Part shown: in pieces, positions 1 to 7,308 of the stretch | Layout of the letters: every line of letters begins with the position of its first letter | Position numbering within the stretch: the stretch's first letter is position 1 | Assembly (NCBI GenBank): GCA_945874115.1 | Contig: CAMCFD010000023.1 | Span: forward strand, 1 to 18,993 | Direction of reading: 5' to 3' | Origin: Rickettsia typhi | GTDB lineage: Bacteria > Pseudomonadota > Alphaproteobacteria > Rickettsiales > UBA1997 | DNA length: 18,993 nt | Program-made: the position numbers and the translations under genes | Notes under the pieces: model-generated | Told to the model about the DNA's origin: nothing | Seen by the model: the letters and a program-made list of their open reading frames with translations, nothing else | Databases searched by the model: none

Positions 1-293
1 TCTTTCACGCGCAAATTGTTGGTCTTTTTATTTTCAAGACGTGTGCGCAAAATTTCTGTCCAAGATTGAGCAAATTTATAATCAAGATTATTCTTCACAT
101 AAAAATCTTCCTGCCGAGTATTTCCTTGCGAAATATTAGCGCCAGCCTCGATGTAGAGCTTAAGATTTTTAGGCTCTGATGGTGTATTAGCGGGGTTTTC
201 TTGAACAGAATTTTTCAAATCAGCCGCAGCTTTAACTTCAACAATAATAACTGAAAAAATAGACAAAAGTAAAAAGAAATATTTTTTATTCAT
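1..293 (-). CDS. DUF481 (YdiY-like) outer-membrane protein, N-terminal part
   Basis: The reverse strand reads from an ATG at 291-293 to the window edge, so only the first 97 codons are present. Residues 1-22 form a signal peptide (MNKKYFFLLLSIFSVIIVEVKA, hydrophobic core then a VKA-A cleavage site). The mature start contains LKLYIEAGANISQGNTRQ followed by alternating polar and hydrophobic stretches. This resembles the first strands of DUF481/YdiY proteins, which are predicted outer-membrane barrels of unclear function, where an S/Q-G-N-T motif is typical. It is transcribed away from the cluster at 727. No Shine-Dalgarno site is visible; a TACAAT-like box lies shortly upstream. The family call rests on this short segment and is moderate. 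Confidence 0.6.
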   Translation of the reverse strand, partial: MNKKYFFLLLSIFSVIIVEVKAAADLKNSVQENPANTPSEPKNLKLYIEAGANISQGNTRQEDFYVKNNLDYKFAQSWTEILRTRLENKKTNNLRVK

Positions 294-726
294 TAAAAAA
301 ATCATTAAATTATTGTATAAAAGATGAAGCATATAAATGCTGATTTTGAGGTCAAGATGGTATAAGATGACGGCTAAATTACAAGAATTTATTTGCGCCA
401 TATCTTCTGTCTTTTGAGTGTCGCAAGAATAATCGAGGAGATTTGGGAATTTCAATCTATCACTTGAAAGATCGAGAAGAACTTTGGAAGAAAAAGAGAT
501 TTGAGGAAGGTTGGAAACCAAGGATGGCAAGAATAAAGGCGCGCTTGAAGATCCGCCTCCTGACCAACCCCCTTAGTTTACATAATATATATTATAAGAC
601 AAGAGACGTGTGTCGTCCACCTCATAAATTCCTGCATTTTTTTCCAAATGTTAAGCTTCCCTTAATAATTCAATATTATAAATTAATTCAGGCTATCTTA
701 TTAATTATTTATAAAAATAATAAAAA
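294..726. other. 433-bp divergent intergenic region, no firm gene
   Basis: This gap separates the divergent DUF481 and hemolysin-family genes. One open frame runs 443-730 (+) from a TTG codon and could give 95 residues (N-terminus MGISIYHLKDREELWKKK). It has no recognisable domain, no ribosome-binding site and overlaps the next ATG, so I do not call it a gene. The stretch 540-570 is locally C-rich compared with its surroundings, like the spacers at 9740-9810 and 12370-12450. The last 50 bases are nearly pure A/T. Confidence 0.5.
681..706 (+). promoter_or_regulatory. Possible leader hairpin before the hemolysin-family gene
   Basis: AATTAAT at 681-687 is the exact reverse complement of ATTAATT at 700-706, with a 12-base loop. 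The 3' arm ends 20 bases before the ATG at 727, close to the 20-21 base spacing of the three structured repeats further along. The stem is all A/T, so chance is a real possibility. Confidence 0.2.
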
Positions 727-1428
727 ATGATTATTGTAAAAAACAAAAATAATGAAGCGCAATTTTCGCTAATTTCAAACAAACTCTTTAAGGAGTCATT
801 AAATTCTAATATTAAAGAGATTTCTTTATATGACGAAAAATTTGACGATTCTTATGAGATAAAAGCTTTTATAGCTGATATTTTTTACAAAAAATATAAA
901 GCGCAAATTAAAGTTTCTTATCCTGAGTTAATGACATTGATTGGCAAAAATAATGAGATTCTTGCTGCTCTTGGAATTAGAGATGCTAAGCAACACGGGC
1001 TTTTTTTAGAGCAATATCTTGATGATAATATTGAAAATATTTTAAGTAAAATTTATAAAAATAAAGTTAATCGTGATGAGATTGTTGAAATTGGCTCTCT
1101 TGCATCGCAAAAAAAAGGAATGGCAAAATTTTTATACATCGCTTTATCGGCGATCTTGAAGCAAAGAAAATATAAATATGCAATTATAACAGGAACTTTG
1201 TATTTGCAAAAATATTTCAAAAAAGCCGGCTTGAAACCCAGAATAATAGGCCCTGCTCTACGCGAAAAGTTAAAAGATCAAACTATAGATTGGGGAAGTT
1301 ATTATGAAACCGAGCCAAAAATCATGGTTTTAGATGTTGAAAGTGGCTATTTTATATTAAGATTATTTCTTGGAATCAGTGTAACTGGAGCAATAACAAA
1401 GCTTTATCCATTTATAAAATATGAATAA
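727..1428 (+). CDS. Thermostable-hemolysin family protein (GNAT-like fold)
   Basis: This 233-residue protein matches the thermostable hemolysin (T_hemolysin, delta-VPH) family over nearly its whole length. Diagnostic segments are FLEQYLDD (93-100), IVEIGSLAS (119-127) and WGSYYETEPKIM (189-200). The family name comes from Vibrio hemolysins, but the fold is related to GNAT/N-acyl-homoserine-lactone-synthase-type acyltransferases, so an acyl-transfer role is at least as likely as lysis. There is no signal peptide. Its 3' end overlaps the next gene by 8 bases, so the two are probably translationally coupled. From memory, this family often sits beside an AMP-dependent ligase, a TenA-like protein and an SDR, as here. 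No Shine-Dalgarno site is visible; the ATG at 727 is the first that retains the conserved core. Confidence 0.85.
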   Translation: MIIVKNKNNEAQFSLISNKLFKESLNSNIKEISLYDEKFDDSYEIKAFIADIFYKKYKAQIKVSYPELMTLIGKNNEILAALGIRDAKQHGLFLEQYLDDNIENILSKIYKNKVNRDEIVEIGSLASQKKGMAKFLYIALSAILKQRKYKYAIITGTLYLQKYFKKAGLKPRIIGPALREKLKDQTIDWGSYYETEPKIMVLDVESGYFILRLFLGISVTGAITKLYPFIKYE

Positions 1429-2902
1429 AATTATTGGAAGAATAGCAAAAAATGCCGCCTCTTTTCCTCAGAGAATCGCGCTGAGATCGCAAGATTGCGA
1501 AATATCTTATCAAGAGCTTTTGCAAAAAATTGACGAGATTGCCGATTATTTGCGACGAGAAAGCCACAAAATGGCGGCGATTATGGCCTCGAATTGTTGC
1601 GAGTGGATAATTTTCGACCTCGCCTGTTTAAAAGCCGAAGTTTGTTTTGTTGCGATCCCGCATTTTTTTAGCGAAGAGCAAATTTCAAGTCTTATAAATT
1701 CAGCGGCGCCAACAATTATTCTCTATGACAATTCTGTCTATGGCACATTTTTCGAAGCGTGTCAAGATAAATCGGAATTTTTTGGATTCAAGGGATTTTT
1801 TGCCGCCAAAAACCCAAAAAACAATAAAAAATCAGTCAAAATTGACGAAAAATGCGCCAAAATCACTTTCACATCAGGAAGTACGGGAAATCCGAAGGGA
1901 GTTTGTTTAAGTAGAAGTCAGATCGAAAATGTTGTTTTTTCACTGGAAAAAAGAGTGGAAATTGAAAATATTGCAAATAATTTGTCAATTTTACCATTAT
2001 CAATTCTTCTTGAAAACATTGCGGGCGTATATTTAACGATTGTGTGTGGCGGTTGTGCAATAATTTTAAATGAAAAAGAAATTGGCTTTGAAAAATCAAG
2101 TAAAATTGATTTTGAACAATTTGCCAAAGCGCTTGCCAAATATGATCCGACAAGTTTTATTTTGGTTCCAGAAATTGCTAAGATATTGATTTTATTGGTT
2201 AAAAATGGCAAAGTTTCGCCAAAAAATTGGAAATTTATCGCCGTTGGTGGCGCCAAAGTAGCGAAATCTTTGATTGAAGAGACTCTTAGCCTTAAAATGC
2301 CACTTTATCAAGGTTATGGATTATCAGAGTTTTCGTCAGTTGTGGCGCTGAATTGTGTGAAAGAAAATAAATTCGGTTCAGTTGGAAAAGTTTTGCCCCA
2401 CATCAACATAAAAATTGCTGAGGATGGCGAAATTCTTTTGAAAAATAATGCGTTTTTAGGATATTTGGGTGAAGAAAAATTTTTGGATGAATGGTATCAA
2501 ACTGGCGATATTGGCGAAGTTGACGCGGATGGGTTTTTGTGGATTATGGGGCGCAAAAAAAATATTTTCATCACCTCTTTTGGGCGAAATATAAACCCCG
2601 AATGGCTTGAAAGTGAATTTTTGCACAGCGAGAAAATTTTGCAAATAGCCATATTTGGCGAAGCGCAAAGTTTTAATACCGCAATTATTTTTTCAAATTT
2701 AAATGAAAAAGAATTGCAAAAAGAAGTTGCAAAAATCAATAAAAATTTGCCAGATTATGCACAAGTTGAAAAAATTATTTCTGTCAAAGAGCCATTTTCC
2801 GCAAAAAATGAAATGCTGACGCAAAATGGCAGATTGCGCCGTGACAACATTTCTCAATTATTGGGGATCCCCGCAATGCGGGGCGGCGCTTGTGCGCCGT
2901 AA
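1421..2902 (+). CDS. AMP-binding acyl-CoA ligase-like enzyme
   Basis: This 493-residue member of the ANL adenylation superfamily would activate a carboxylic acid, probably a fatty acid, as the acyl-adenylate. Visible core motifs are the P-loop-like TFTSGSTGNPKG (149-160), YQGYGLSE (296-303), TGDIGEVDADGFLWIMGRKK (361-380) and the hinge/A8 segment ITSFGRNINPEWLE. The C-terminal A10 motif reads LTQNGRLRR (466-474), with Arg471 where the catalytic lysine usually lies. It is slightly shorter than typical long-chain ligases. The start overlaps the hemolysin-family gene by 8 bases. The last 11 residues (IPAMRGGACAP) are encoded by two GC-rich hairpins of the intergenic repeat, and the stop follows directly after the second stem. 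It may serve the neighbouring acyltransferase-like and diiron proteins. Confidence 0.88.
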   Translation: MNKIIGRIAKNAASFPQRIALRSQDCEISYQELLQKIDEIADYLRRESHKMAAIMASNCCEWIIFDLACLKAEVCFVAIPHFFSEEQISSLINSAAPTIILYDNSVYGTFFEACQDKSEFFGFKGFFAAKNPKNNKKSVKIDEKCAKITFTSGSTGNPKGVCLSRSQIENVVFSLEKRVEIENIANNLSILPLSILLENIAGVYLTIVCGGCAIILNEKEIGFEKSSKIDFEQFAKALAKYDPTSFILVPEIAKILILLVKNGKVSPKNWKFIAVGGAKVAKSLIEETLSLKMPLYQGYGLSEFSSVVALNCVKENKFGSVGKVLPHINIKIAEDGEILLKNNAFLGYLGEEKFLDEWYQTGDIGEVDADGFLWIMGRKKNIFITSFGRNINPEWLESEFLHSEKILQIAIFGEAQSFNTAIIFSNLNEKELQKEVAKINKNLPDYAQVEKIISVKEPFSAKNEMLTQNGRLRRDNISQLLGIPAMRGGACAP

Positions 2903-2959
2903 AAAAGTTAAAACAATCTCATACTGTTGTTATGGGATATAATTAATATCTAAAAAAAT
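2869..2959 (+). repeat. Structured leader repeat, copy 1
   Basis: Two G/C hairpins come first: CCCCGC/GCGGGG (2869-2883) and CGGCGC/GCGCCG (2884-2899, loop TTGT). They are followed by a conserved GTTAAAACA stretch and a second stem, ATCTCATA (2916-2923) with TATGGGAT (2931-2938), loop of 7. The stem ends 21 bases before the ATG at 2960, and TATAAT lies at 2938-2943. Copies 2 and 3 share the order of parts but have different stem sequences that still pair. It could be an RNA leader, a promoter module, or a mobile palindromic repeat. Confidence 0.65.
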
Positions 2960-3616
2960 ATGACAAATTTCTTTGAAAAATTAAAAACCGAAACAACTAA
3001 AGAAAGAGAAAAATTATATCAAAATCCTTTGATTTTGGCGGCTTTGCAAGGAAATATTTCTCTTAAAACTTATGCGAATTATTTGACGCAGGCTTATCAT
3101 CATGTGAAGCACACTACGCCTTTGCTGATGCTTGTTGGCTCAAAAATTTCGTCAGATAAAGAATTTTTGCGAGATGCGCTGGCAGAATATGTGGAAGAAG
3201 AACTTGGTCATCAAGAATGGATTTTAAATGACATCGCAAATTGTGGCTTTGACAAAGAAAAAGCGCGCCACAGTAAGCCAAATGACGCAACAGATTTGAT
3301 GATTGCTTATGCTTATGATTTTGTAAATCGCAAAAATCCGGTTGGTTTTTTTGGCATGGTTTTTGTGTTAGAAGGAACAAGCACAAGTCTCGCAACCGAG
3401 GCCGCAGGAGTGATTATGAATAATTTAAAACTTGAGAAAAATTGTTTTTCTTATCTTTTTTCGCACGGCTCTCTTGATATAAAACACATGAAATTTTTTG
3501 AGAATTTAGTAAATAAAATCACAGATAAAAATGATCAGCAAGCCATAATTGATATGGCTAAAATGATGTTTGGTTTGTTTGATTCTATGTTGTTTTCGGT
3601 TAAAATTGAAAATTAA
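2960..3616 (+). CDS. Heme-oxygenase-like diiron protein (TenA/PqqC/UndA fold)
   Basis: This 218-residue all-helical protein belongs to the TenA/THI-4-PqqC superfamily, often labelled iron-containing redox enzyme. The metal ligands expected of heme-oxygenase-like diiron oxidases are visible: EELGH (Glu81, His84), FVLEGTS (Glu138) and HGSLDIKH (His169, Asp173, His176). This E-x2-H, E, H-x3-D-x2-H pattern separates diiron members such as UndA (which makes 1-alkenes from fatty acids) from TenA thiaminases. A role in oxidising an acyl substrate activated by the preceding ligase is inference. It stands 57 bases after the ligase gene, with copy 1 of the structured repeat between. No signal peptide and no Shine-Dalgarno site are seen. 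Confidence 0.85.
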   Translation: MTNFFEKLKTETTKEREKLYQNPLILAALQGNISLKTYANYLTQAYHHVKHTTPLLMLVGSKISSDKEFLRDALAEYVEEELGHQEWILNDIANCGFDKEKARHSKPNDATDLMIAYAYDFVNRKNPVGFFGMVFVLEGTSTSLATEAAGVIMNNLKLEKNCFSYLFSHGSLDIKHMKFFENLVNKITDKNDQQAIIDMAKMMFGLFDSMLFSVKIEN

Positions 3617-3632
3617 ATGGGAAACACAAAGT

Positions 3633-3710
3633 GGCGCTAATGCGCCGTAGAAATGGTTAAAACAATATCATATGATGTTGTTATAGGTATAAATTTTTTT
3701 AAAAAAATAT
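3633..3710 (+). repeat. Structured leader repeat, copy 2
   Basis: GGCGC-TAAT-GCGCC (3633-3646) is followed by a GTAGAAATGGTTAAAACAAT block shared with copy 3. The second stem is ATATC+ATA (3665-3672) pairing with TAT, a bulged A, and GGTAT (3682-3690), loop of 9. The stem ends 20 bases before the ATG at 3711, with TATAAA at 3688-3693. The arms differ from copy 1 but pairing is kept. Confidence 0.65.
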
Positions 3711-4502
3711 ATGAAAACATTTAAAAACAAAAAAGTTATACTCACGGGCGCAGTTGGTGGGATTGGCTCTGAGCTCGCTAAACTATTGGCGGATGAAGGT
3801 GCTAAACTAATTTTAATTTCATCAAATGAAGAAAAATTAAAAAAACTTTCTGCAGAAATTAAAGATTCTAATTATGTGGTTGCTGATTTTTCAAGTCATC
3901 AAGGCATAAAAGATGCGGCGGCGATCATTTCTGAAATTGACAATGTTGATTGTCTGATAAATTTGGCCGGAATTTCTTATTTTGGATCATTTGGTTTGCA
4001 AAAATTTGATGATATTATTAAGTTATATAATGTTAATACGCTGGCGCCAGTGTTGCTTAGTCAGGCGGTTTTGCCAGAGATGATAAAAAATAATTCGGGG
4101 CATATTGTTAATATTGGTTCAATTGTTGGCTCAATTGGCTTTCCTTTTTTCACAACATATTCTTCAAGCAAAGCCGCCCTACTCTCTTTTTGTGAGGCTT
4201 TGCGTCGCGAAATTTCGCAAAGTGATGTGAAAGTGAGTTATATTGCTCCACGCACTGTAAAAACGCCAATTAATGATGAAAACGTGATGGAATTTCATAA
4301 AAAAGTTGGATCAAAAATTGATGAACCAATTGCGGTTGCAAAGAAAATCATGAATGTTATAATAAAAGAAAAGAAATATTGCTATTTTGGTTTTGCTGAA
4401 TCGAAATTTGTAAAAATAAATTATCTTTTGCCAAGCTTGGTGGATAAGGCTTTAGAAAGTCAGGCCTTGATTGCAAGGGAAATTATTTCAACTAAACTAT
4501 AG
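3711..4502 (+). CDS. Short-chain dehydrogenase/reductase (SDR)
   Basis: This 263-residue classical SDR has the cofactor motif TGAVGGIG (12-19), NLAG (84-87, usual NNAG), the catalytic Ser137 in NIGSIVGS and YSSSK (Tyr150, Lys154). It should reduce a carbonyl or oxidise an alcohol with NAD(P). Residue 38 onward (SSNEEKL) lacks an acidic residue at the end of the second strand, which leans to NADPH. It is the fourth gene of the acyl cluster, separated from the diiron protein by copy 2 of the structured repeat. Reduction of a product of the upstream enzymes is a reasonable but unproven role. There is no signal peptide and no Shine-Dalgarno site; the start is fixed by the Rossmann strand immediately after it. 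Confidence 0.88.
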   Translation: MKTFKNKKVILTGAVGGIGSELAKLLADEGAKLILISSNEEKLKKLSAEIKDSNYVVADFSSHQGIKDAAAIISEIDNVDCLINLAGISYFGSFGLQKFDDIIKLYNVNTLAPVLLSQAVLPEMIKNNSGHIVNIGSIVGSIGFPFFTTYSSSKAALLSFCEALRREISQSDVKVSYIAPRTVKTPINDENVMEFHKKVGSKIDEPIAVAKKIMNVIIKEKKYCYFGFAESKFVKINYLLPSLVDKALESQALIAREIISTKL

Positions 4503-4521
4503 AAGTTCTTGCAAGTGTAGG

Positions 4522-4598
4522 GGCGCTAATGCGGCGTAGAAATGGTTAAAACAATCTTGCACTTAATCGTTGCGAGATAATATAAATAAATAAAATAT
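4522..4598 (+). repeat. Structured leader repeat, copy 3
   Basis: GGCGCTAATGCGGC (imperfect first stem, from 4522) is followed by GTAGAAATGGTTAAAACAAT. The second stem is ATCTTGCA (4554-4561) with TGCGAGAT (4571-4578), loop of 9, one G-T pair. The stem ends 20 bases before the ATG at 4599, with TATAAA at 4581-4586. Relative to copy 1, changes in one arm are matched in the other. Confidence 0.65.
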
Positions 4599-5231
4599 AT
4601 GAAAAAAATAATTTTAGCGACAATGTTGGTTTCATTTTCAGGAAATGTTTTTGCTCAAAATGAAACTTTAGATTCTGGTATAAAAAAAGCGCAAACTCAG
4701 TGGGAAGAGGCGAAATATAAGCTTCCGCAAAAATCTGATCGTCTTGCAAAATATGAAGAATGCGCTGTTGATGCGCAAAAATTGGCTTTGCAATTTCCAA
4801 CTGAAGCGTCGCCAATTGTGTGGCAAGGAATTTGTACAGCTTCGCAAGCTGAGTTGTTAAAAGTTGCAGCACTTGGCAAAGCAAAAGCTGCTAAAGCCTT
4901 ATTTGAAGGGGCTTTGAAGATTGACGAAAAAGCTTTAAATGGTTCAGCTTACACAAATCTTGGTGTTTTATATCATCGCGTTCCTGGTTGGCCAATTGGA
5001 TTTGGCAGCAAAGAACTTGCGCAAGAAAATTTCAAAAAAGCTCTTGAAATTGCGCCAAATAATGTCGACGCCAATTATTTTTATGCATTATTTTTAATTG
5101 ACCAAGACAAGAAAGATGAGGCTTTGGCACGTTTGAAAATCGCACTTGATGCACCAAGCAGAAACCGCCCTTTTGCTGATAAAAAGCGCAAGGAAGAAGT
5201 GCAAAATAAAATTAACGAACTTACAAAATAA
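4599..5231 (+). CDS. Periplasmic tetratricopeptide-repeat protein
   Basis: The 210-residue product starts with a signal peptide (MKKIILATMLVSFSGNVFA, cleavage before QNE). A single long TPR-like helical array follows: the clearest units are about residues 108-145 and 146-180 (ALEIAPNNVDANYFYALFLI, then KDEALARLKIALDAP). No enzymatic motif is seen, so a scaffold or sensing-accessory role in the periplasm is likely. It is the first gene of an operon: its TAA shares one base with the ATG of the response regulator (TAATG). It is preceded by copy 3 of the structured leader repeat, linking it to the SDR and diiron genes. The precise function is unknown. Confidence 0.75.
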   Translation: MKKIILATMLVSFSGNVFAQNETLDSGIKKAQTQWEEAKYKLPQKSDRLAKYEECAVDAQKLALQFPTEASPIVWQGICTASQAELLKVAALGKAKAAKALFEGALKIDEKALNGSAYTNLGVLYHRVPGWPIGFGSKELAQENFKKALEIAPNNVDANYFYALFLIDQDKKDEALARLKIALDAPSRNRPFADKKRKEEVQNKINELTK

Positions 5232-5887
5232 TGCGAATTTTATTAGCCGAAGATGACATAATGCTTGGCAAGGCAATTAAAGAAACTTTGCAAAATGAAG
5301 GCGATGTTGTTGATTTGGTTGAAGACGGTGAATCTTGTGAAACAGCGCTTCTTACAACCAATTTCGACATCGTAGTTCTTGATATTGGCTTGCCAAAAAA
5401 ATCGGGGCTCGAGGTTTTAAAATCAATTCGCGCCAAGAAAAATAAAACCCCAATAATTATTTTGACGGCTTATGACAAGCTTTCGCAAAAAATTGAGGGA
5501 TTAAATTTGGGCGCCGATGATTATATGACAAAACCATTTGATGTAGAGGAATTAATAGCGCGAATCAGATCTCTTGCAAGAAGAAGCAAAGGAAATGCTT
5601 CGCCTAAAATAGAATATAAAAATGTTGTACTGGATGTTTTGGCACATAAGGTTTTGCTTGATGACAAGACGATTGAAATGTCGCCAAAAGAATTTAAGAT
5701 TTTACAAATTTTGCTTGAAAATATCGATAAAGTAATTTCGAAAAATGCTCTTGAAGAAGCGCTTTACAGCTGGGAAGATTCACTTGAAAGTAACGCTGTT
5801 GAAGTTCACATTCATCATTTGCGAAAAAAATTAGGCCAAAATTTTATCAAAACAATTCGCTCAATTGGCTATATAATTGAAAAATAA
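5231..5887 (+). CDS. OmpR/PhoB-family response regulator
   Basis: The 218-residue protein has a receiver domain (1-115) with the acidic cluster Glu7-Asp8-Asp9, phosphoacceptor Asp51 in VVLDIGLPKKSG, Thr79 and Lys101 (TKPFD). A winged-helix DNA-binding domain (about 125-218) ends with VEVHIHHLRKKLG and a terminal RSIGYIIEK hairpin. It most resembles the QseB/PmrA/TctD group. TAATG overlaps join it to the TPR gene upstream and the kinase downstream, so the three are one operon. Its targets are unknown; the shared leader repeats make the adjacent acyl cluster a candidate. Confidence 0.93.
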   Translation: MRILLAEDDIMLGKAIKETLQNEGDVVDLVEDGESCETALLTTNFDIVVLDIGLPKKSGLEVLKSIRAKKNKTPIIILTAYDKLSQKIEGLNLGADDYMTKPFDVEELIARIRSLARRSKGNASPKIEYKNVVLDVLAHKVLLDDKTIEMSPKEFKILQILLENIDKVISKNALEEALYSWEDSLESNAVEVHIHHLRKKLGQNFIKTIRSIGYIIEK

Positions 5888-7221
5888 TGAAAAGCTATTC
5901 GATTCGAAAAAAACTCTCACTCAGGCTTTCGTTAACAATCACCCTTACACTTCTATTCACGCTGTCTGCGAGCTTTTTATATACGAAAAATGAAATACAA
6001 AAATTATTCGATGCAAATTTGGCCAAGACATCAAAATTAATTTTAGGATTGATAAAACATGAAATTGAAGAAGAGCAAGATCCTTATTTCATGATTGACC
6101 CAGAATATATAAATGGCAATCAAAAACTTCATCAATATGAATATAAATTGCACTCACAAGCATGGAGTAATTCTCGTTTAATTTATAATTCTGATGAGAA
6201 GTTCACTATCGCAGAACCTAAAAATGAAGGCTTCTCAGATATCGCAATTGATAATAAAAAATGGCGAATTTTTACATTCATTGATGATGAACATTTAATC
6301 AAGATTTCTGTTTTGGAAAAATATTATTTAAGAAATGATTTAATTTTGGAAATTTTATCGTCGTTAATTTTACCATTTCTGATTTGCATTTTATTGATGA
6401 TTTTTATTATTTTTAAAATCATCAATAAGAGCATAAAACCACTCGGAGAGTTATCTTGCCAAATTGAAAAAATGTCGAGCGAAACTCTTGAAAAATTTCA
6501 AACACACGAAGCTCCCGAAGAAATGCACCCCTTCATCAATTCTTTTAATGATTTAATTGTAAGGCTAAAAAACTCTCTTGAATCAGAAAGAAGATTCACC
6601 GATTATGCCGCGCACGAACTTAGAACGCCACTTGCTGCGATTAAAGCGCAATCGCAACTTTTATTGAAAAATAAAAATAAAGAAAAACAAGAAGAATTTT
6701 TGCAAGATTTAATCAGCGGCGTAAATCGCACAACCGATATGGTTGAAAAACTTTTAATTTTAACGAGATTGGAGCCAGAAAAAGATGATTTTGTTAAAGA
6801 AGAGATAAATTTAAGCAATATCGCAAAGACAGTCATCAAGGAATTTAAAGAAAGTTTGGAAGATTGTTTAAAAACAGATTTCGATAAATCTGTAACAATT
6901 TTTGCCAACAAAACTTATATCGAGATTCTTTTGCGAAATTTAATCGAAAATGCCATAAAATATAAAAAAGATGACACGAAAATCGAGATCATCATAATTG
7001 AAAATACAATAATTGTCAAAAATGAGGGTGATTTTGTTGAGAAAAGTGAAGAAAAACTGATCTTTGGCAATTTCTTTAGAGCTAAAAATAAAAAATCCGC
7101 GATCGGGAGTGGCTTGGGGCTAGCAATTTGCAAGAAGATTGCAGATTTGCATAACGCCAAGATCTCTTATTCAAAAGATAAAAAATTCAATGTAATGAAG
7201 GTTAATTTTATTTCTAAATAA
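5887..7221 (+). CDS. Sensor histidine kinase (QseC/TctE-like)
   Basis: The 444-residue inner-membrane kinase has a first transmembrane helix at about 13-33, a periplasmic sensor region to about 150, a second helix at about 152-178, a HAMP linker, a HisKA H-box YAAHELRTPLAAI (His243), the N-box NLIENAIKYKKDD (351-363) and the G2 box GSGLGLAI (407-414). The G1 box is unusual: VKNEGDFV stands where DxGxG is expected, so the adenine-contacting Asp appears absent. It pairs with the response regulator through a one-base stop/start overlap. The small sensor region has no recognisable PAS or Cache domain. The preceding periplasmic TPR protein could modulate it. Confidence 0.92.
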   Translation: MKSYSIRKKLSLRLSLTITLTLLFTLSASFLYTKNEIQKLFDANLAKTSKLILGLIKHEIEEEQDPYFMIDPEYINGNQKLHQYEYKLHSQAWSNSRLIYNSDEKFTIAEPKNEGFSDIAIDNKKWRIFTFIDDEHLIKISVLEKYYLRNDLILEILSSLILPFLICILLMIFIIFKIINKSIKPLGELSCQIEKMSSETLEKFQTHEAPEEMHPFINSFNDLIVRLKNSLESERRFTDYAAHELRTPLAAIKAQSQLLLKNKNKEKQEEFLQDLISGVNRTTDMVEKLLILTRLEPEKDDFVKEEINLSNIAKTVIKEFKESLEDCLKTDFDKSVTIFANKTYIEILLRNLIENAIKYKKDDTKIEIIIIENTIIVKNEGDFVEKSEEKLIFGNFFRAKNKKSAIGSGLGLAICKKIADLHNAKISYSKDKKFNVMKVNFISK

Positions 7222-7242
7222 CTACGAAAATTAAGACAGGGC

Positions 7243-7276
7243 CGCTAAGCTTACTTTAACTTAGTGTAGATTTTTT
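7243..7276 (+). terminator. Intrinsic terminator after the kinase gene
   Basis: CGCTAAG (7243-7249) pairs with CTTAGTG (7260-7266), one G-T, with a 10-base loop. Six T bases follow at 7271-7276. It is oriented to end the TPR-regulator-kinase transcript. The G/C content is low, so efficiency may be modest. Confidence 0.55.
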
Positions 7277-7284
7277 ATCTCGCT
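7271..7284. repeat. 14-bp direct repeat, left copy (TTTTTTATCTCGCT)
   Basis: An identical 14-base sequence lies at 9424-9437, so the pair brackets the ARM-repeat gene closely on both sides. Bases outside the 14 do not match. It may be an insertion scar, or a motif common in this genome: TATCTCGC also occurs in reverse complement near 4572-4579. Confidence 0.4.
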
Positions 7285-7308
7285 TAAGCAAACCAAATCA
7301 GGTTTTGG

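Noticed and set aside
443..730. 95-codon frame before the hemolysin-family gene
   Set aside because: TTG start, no ribosome site, no recognised domain, and it overlaps the next start; left as an uncertain frame in the intergenic entry.
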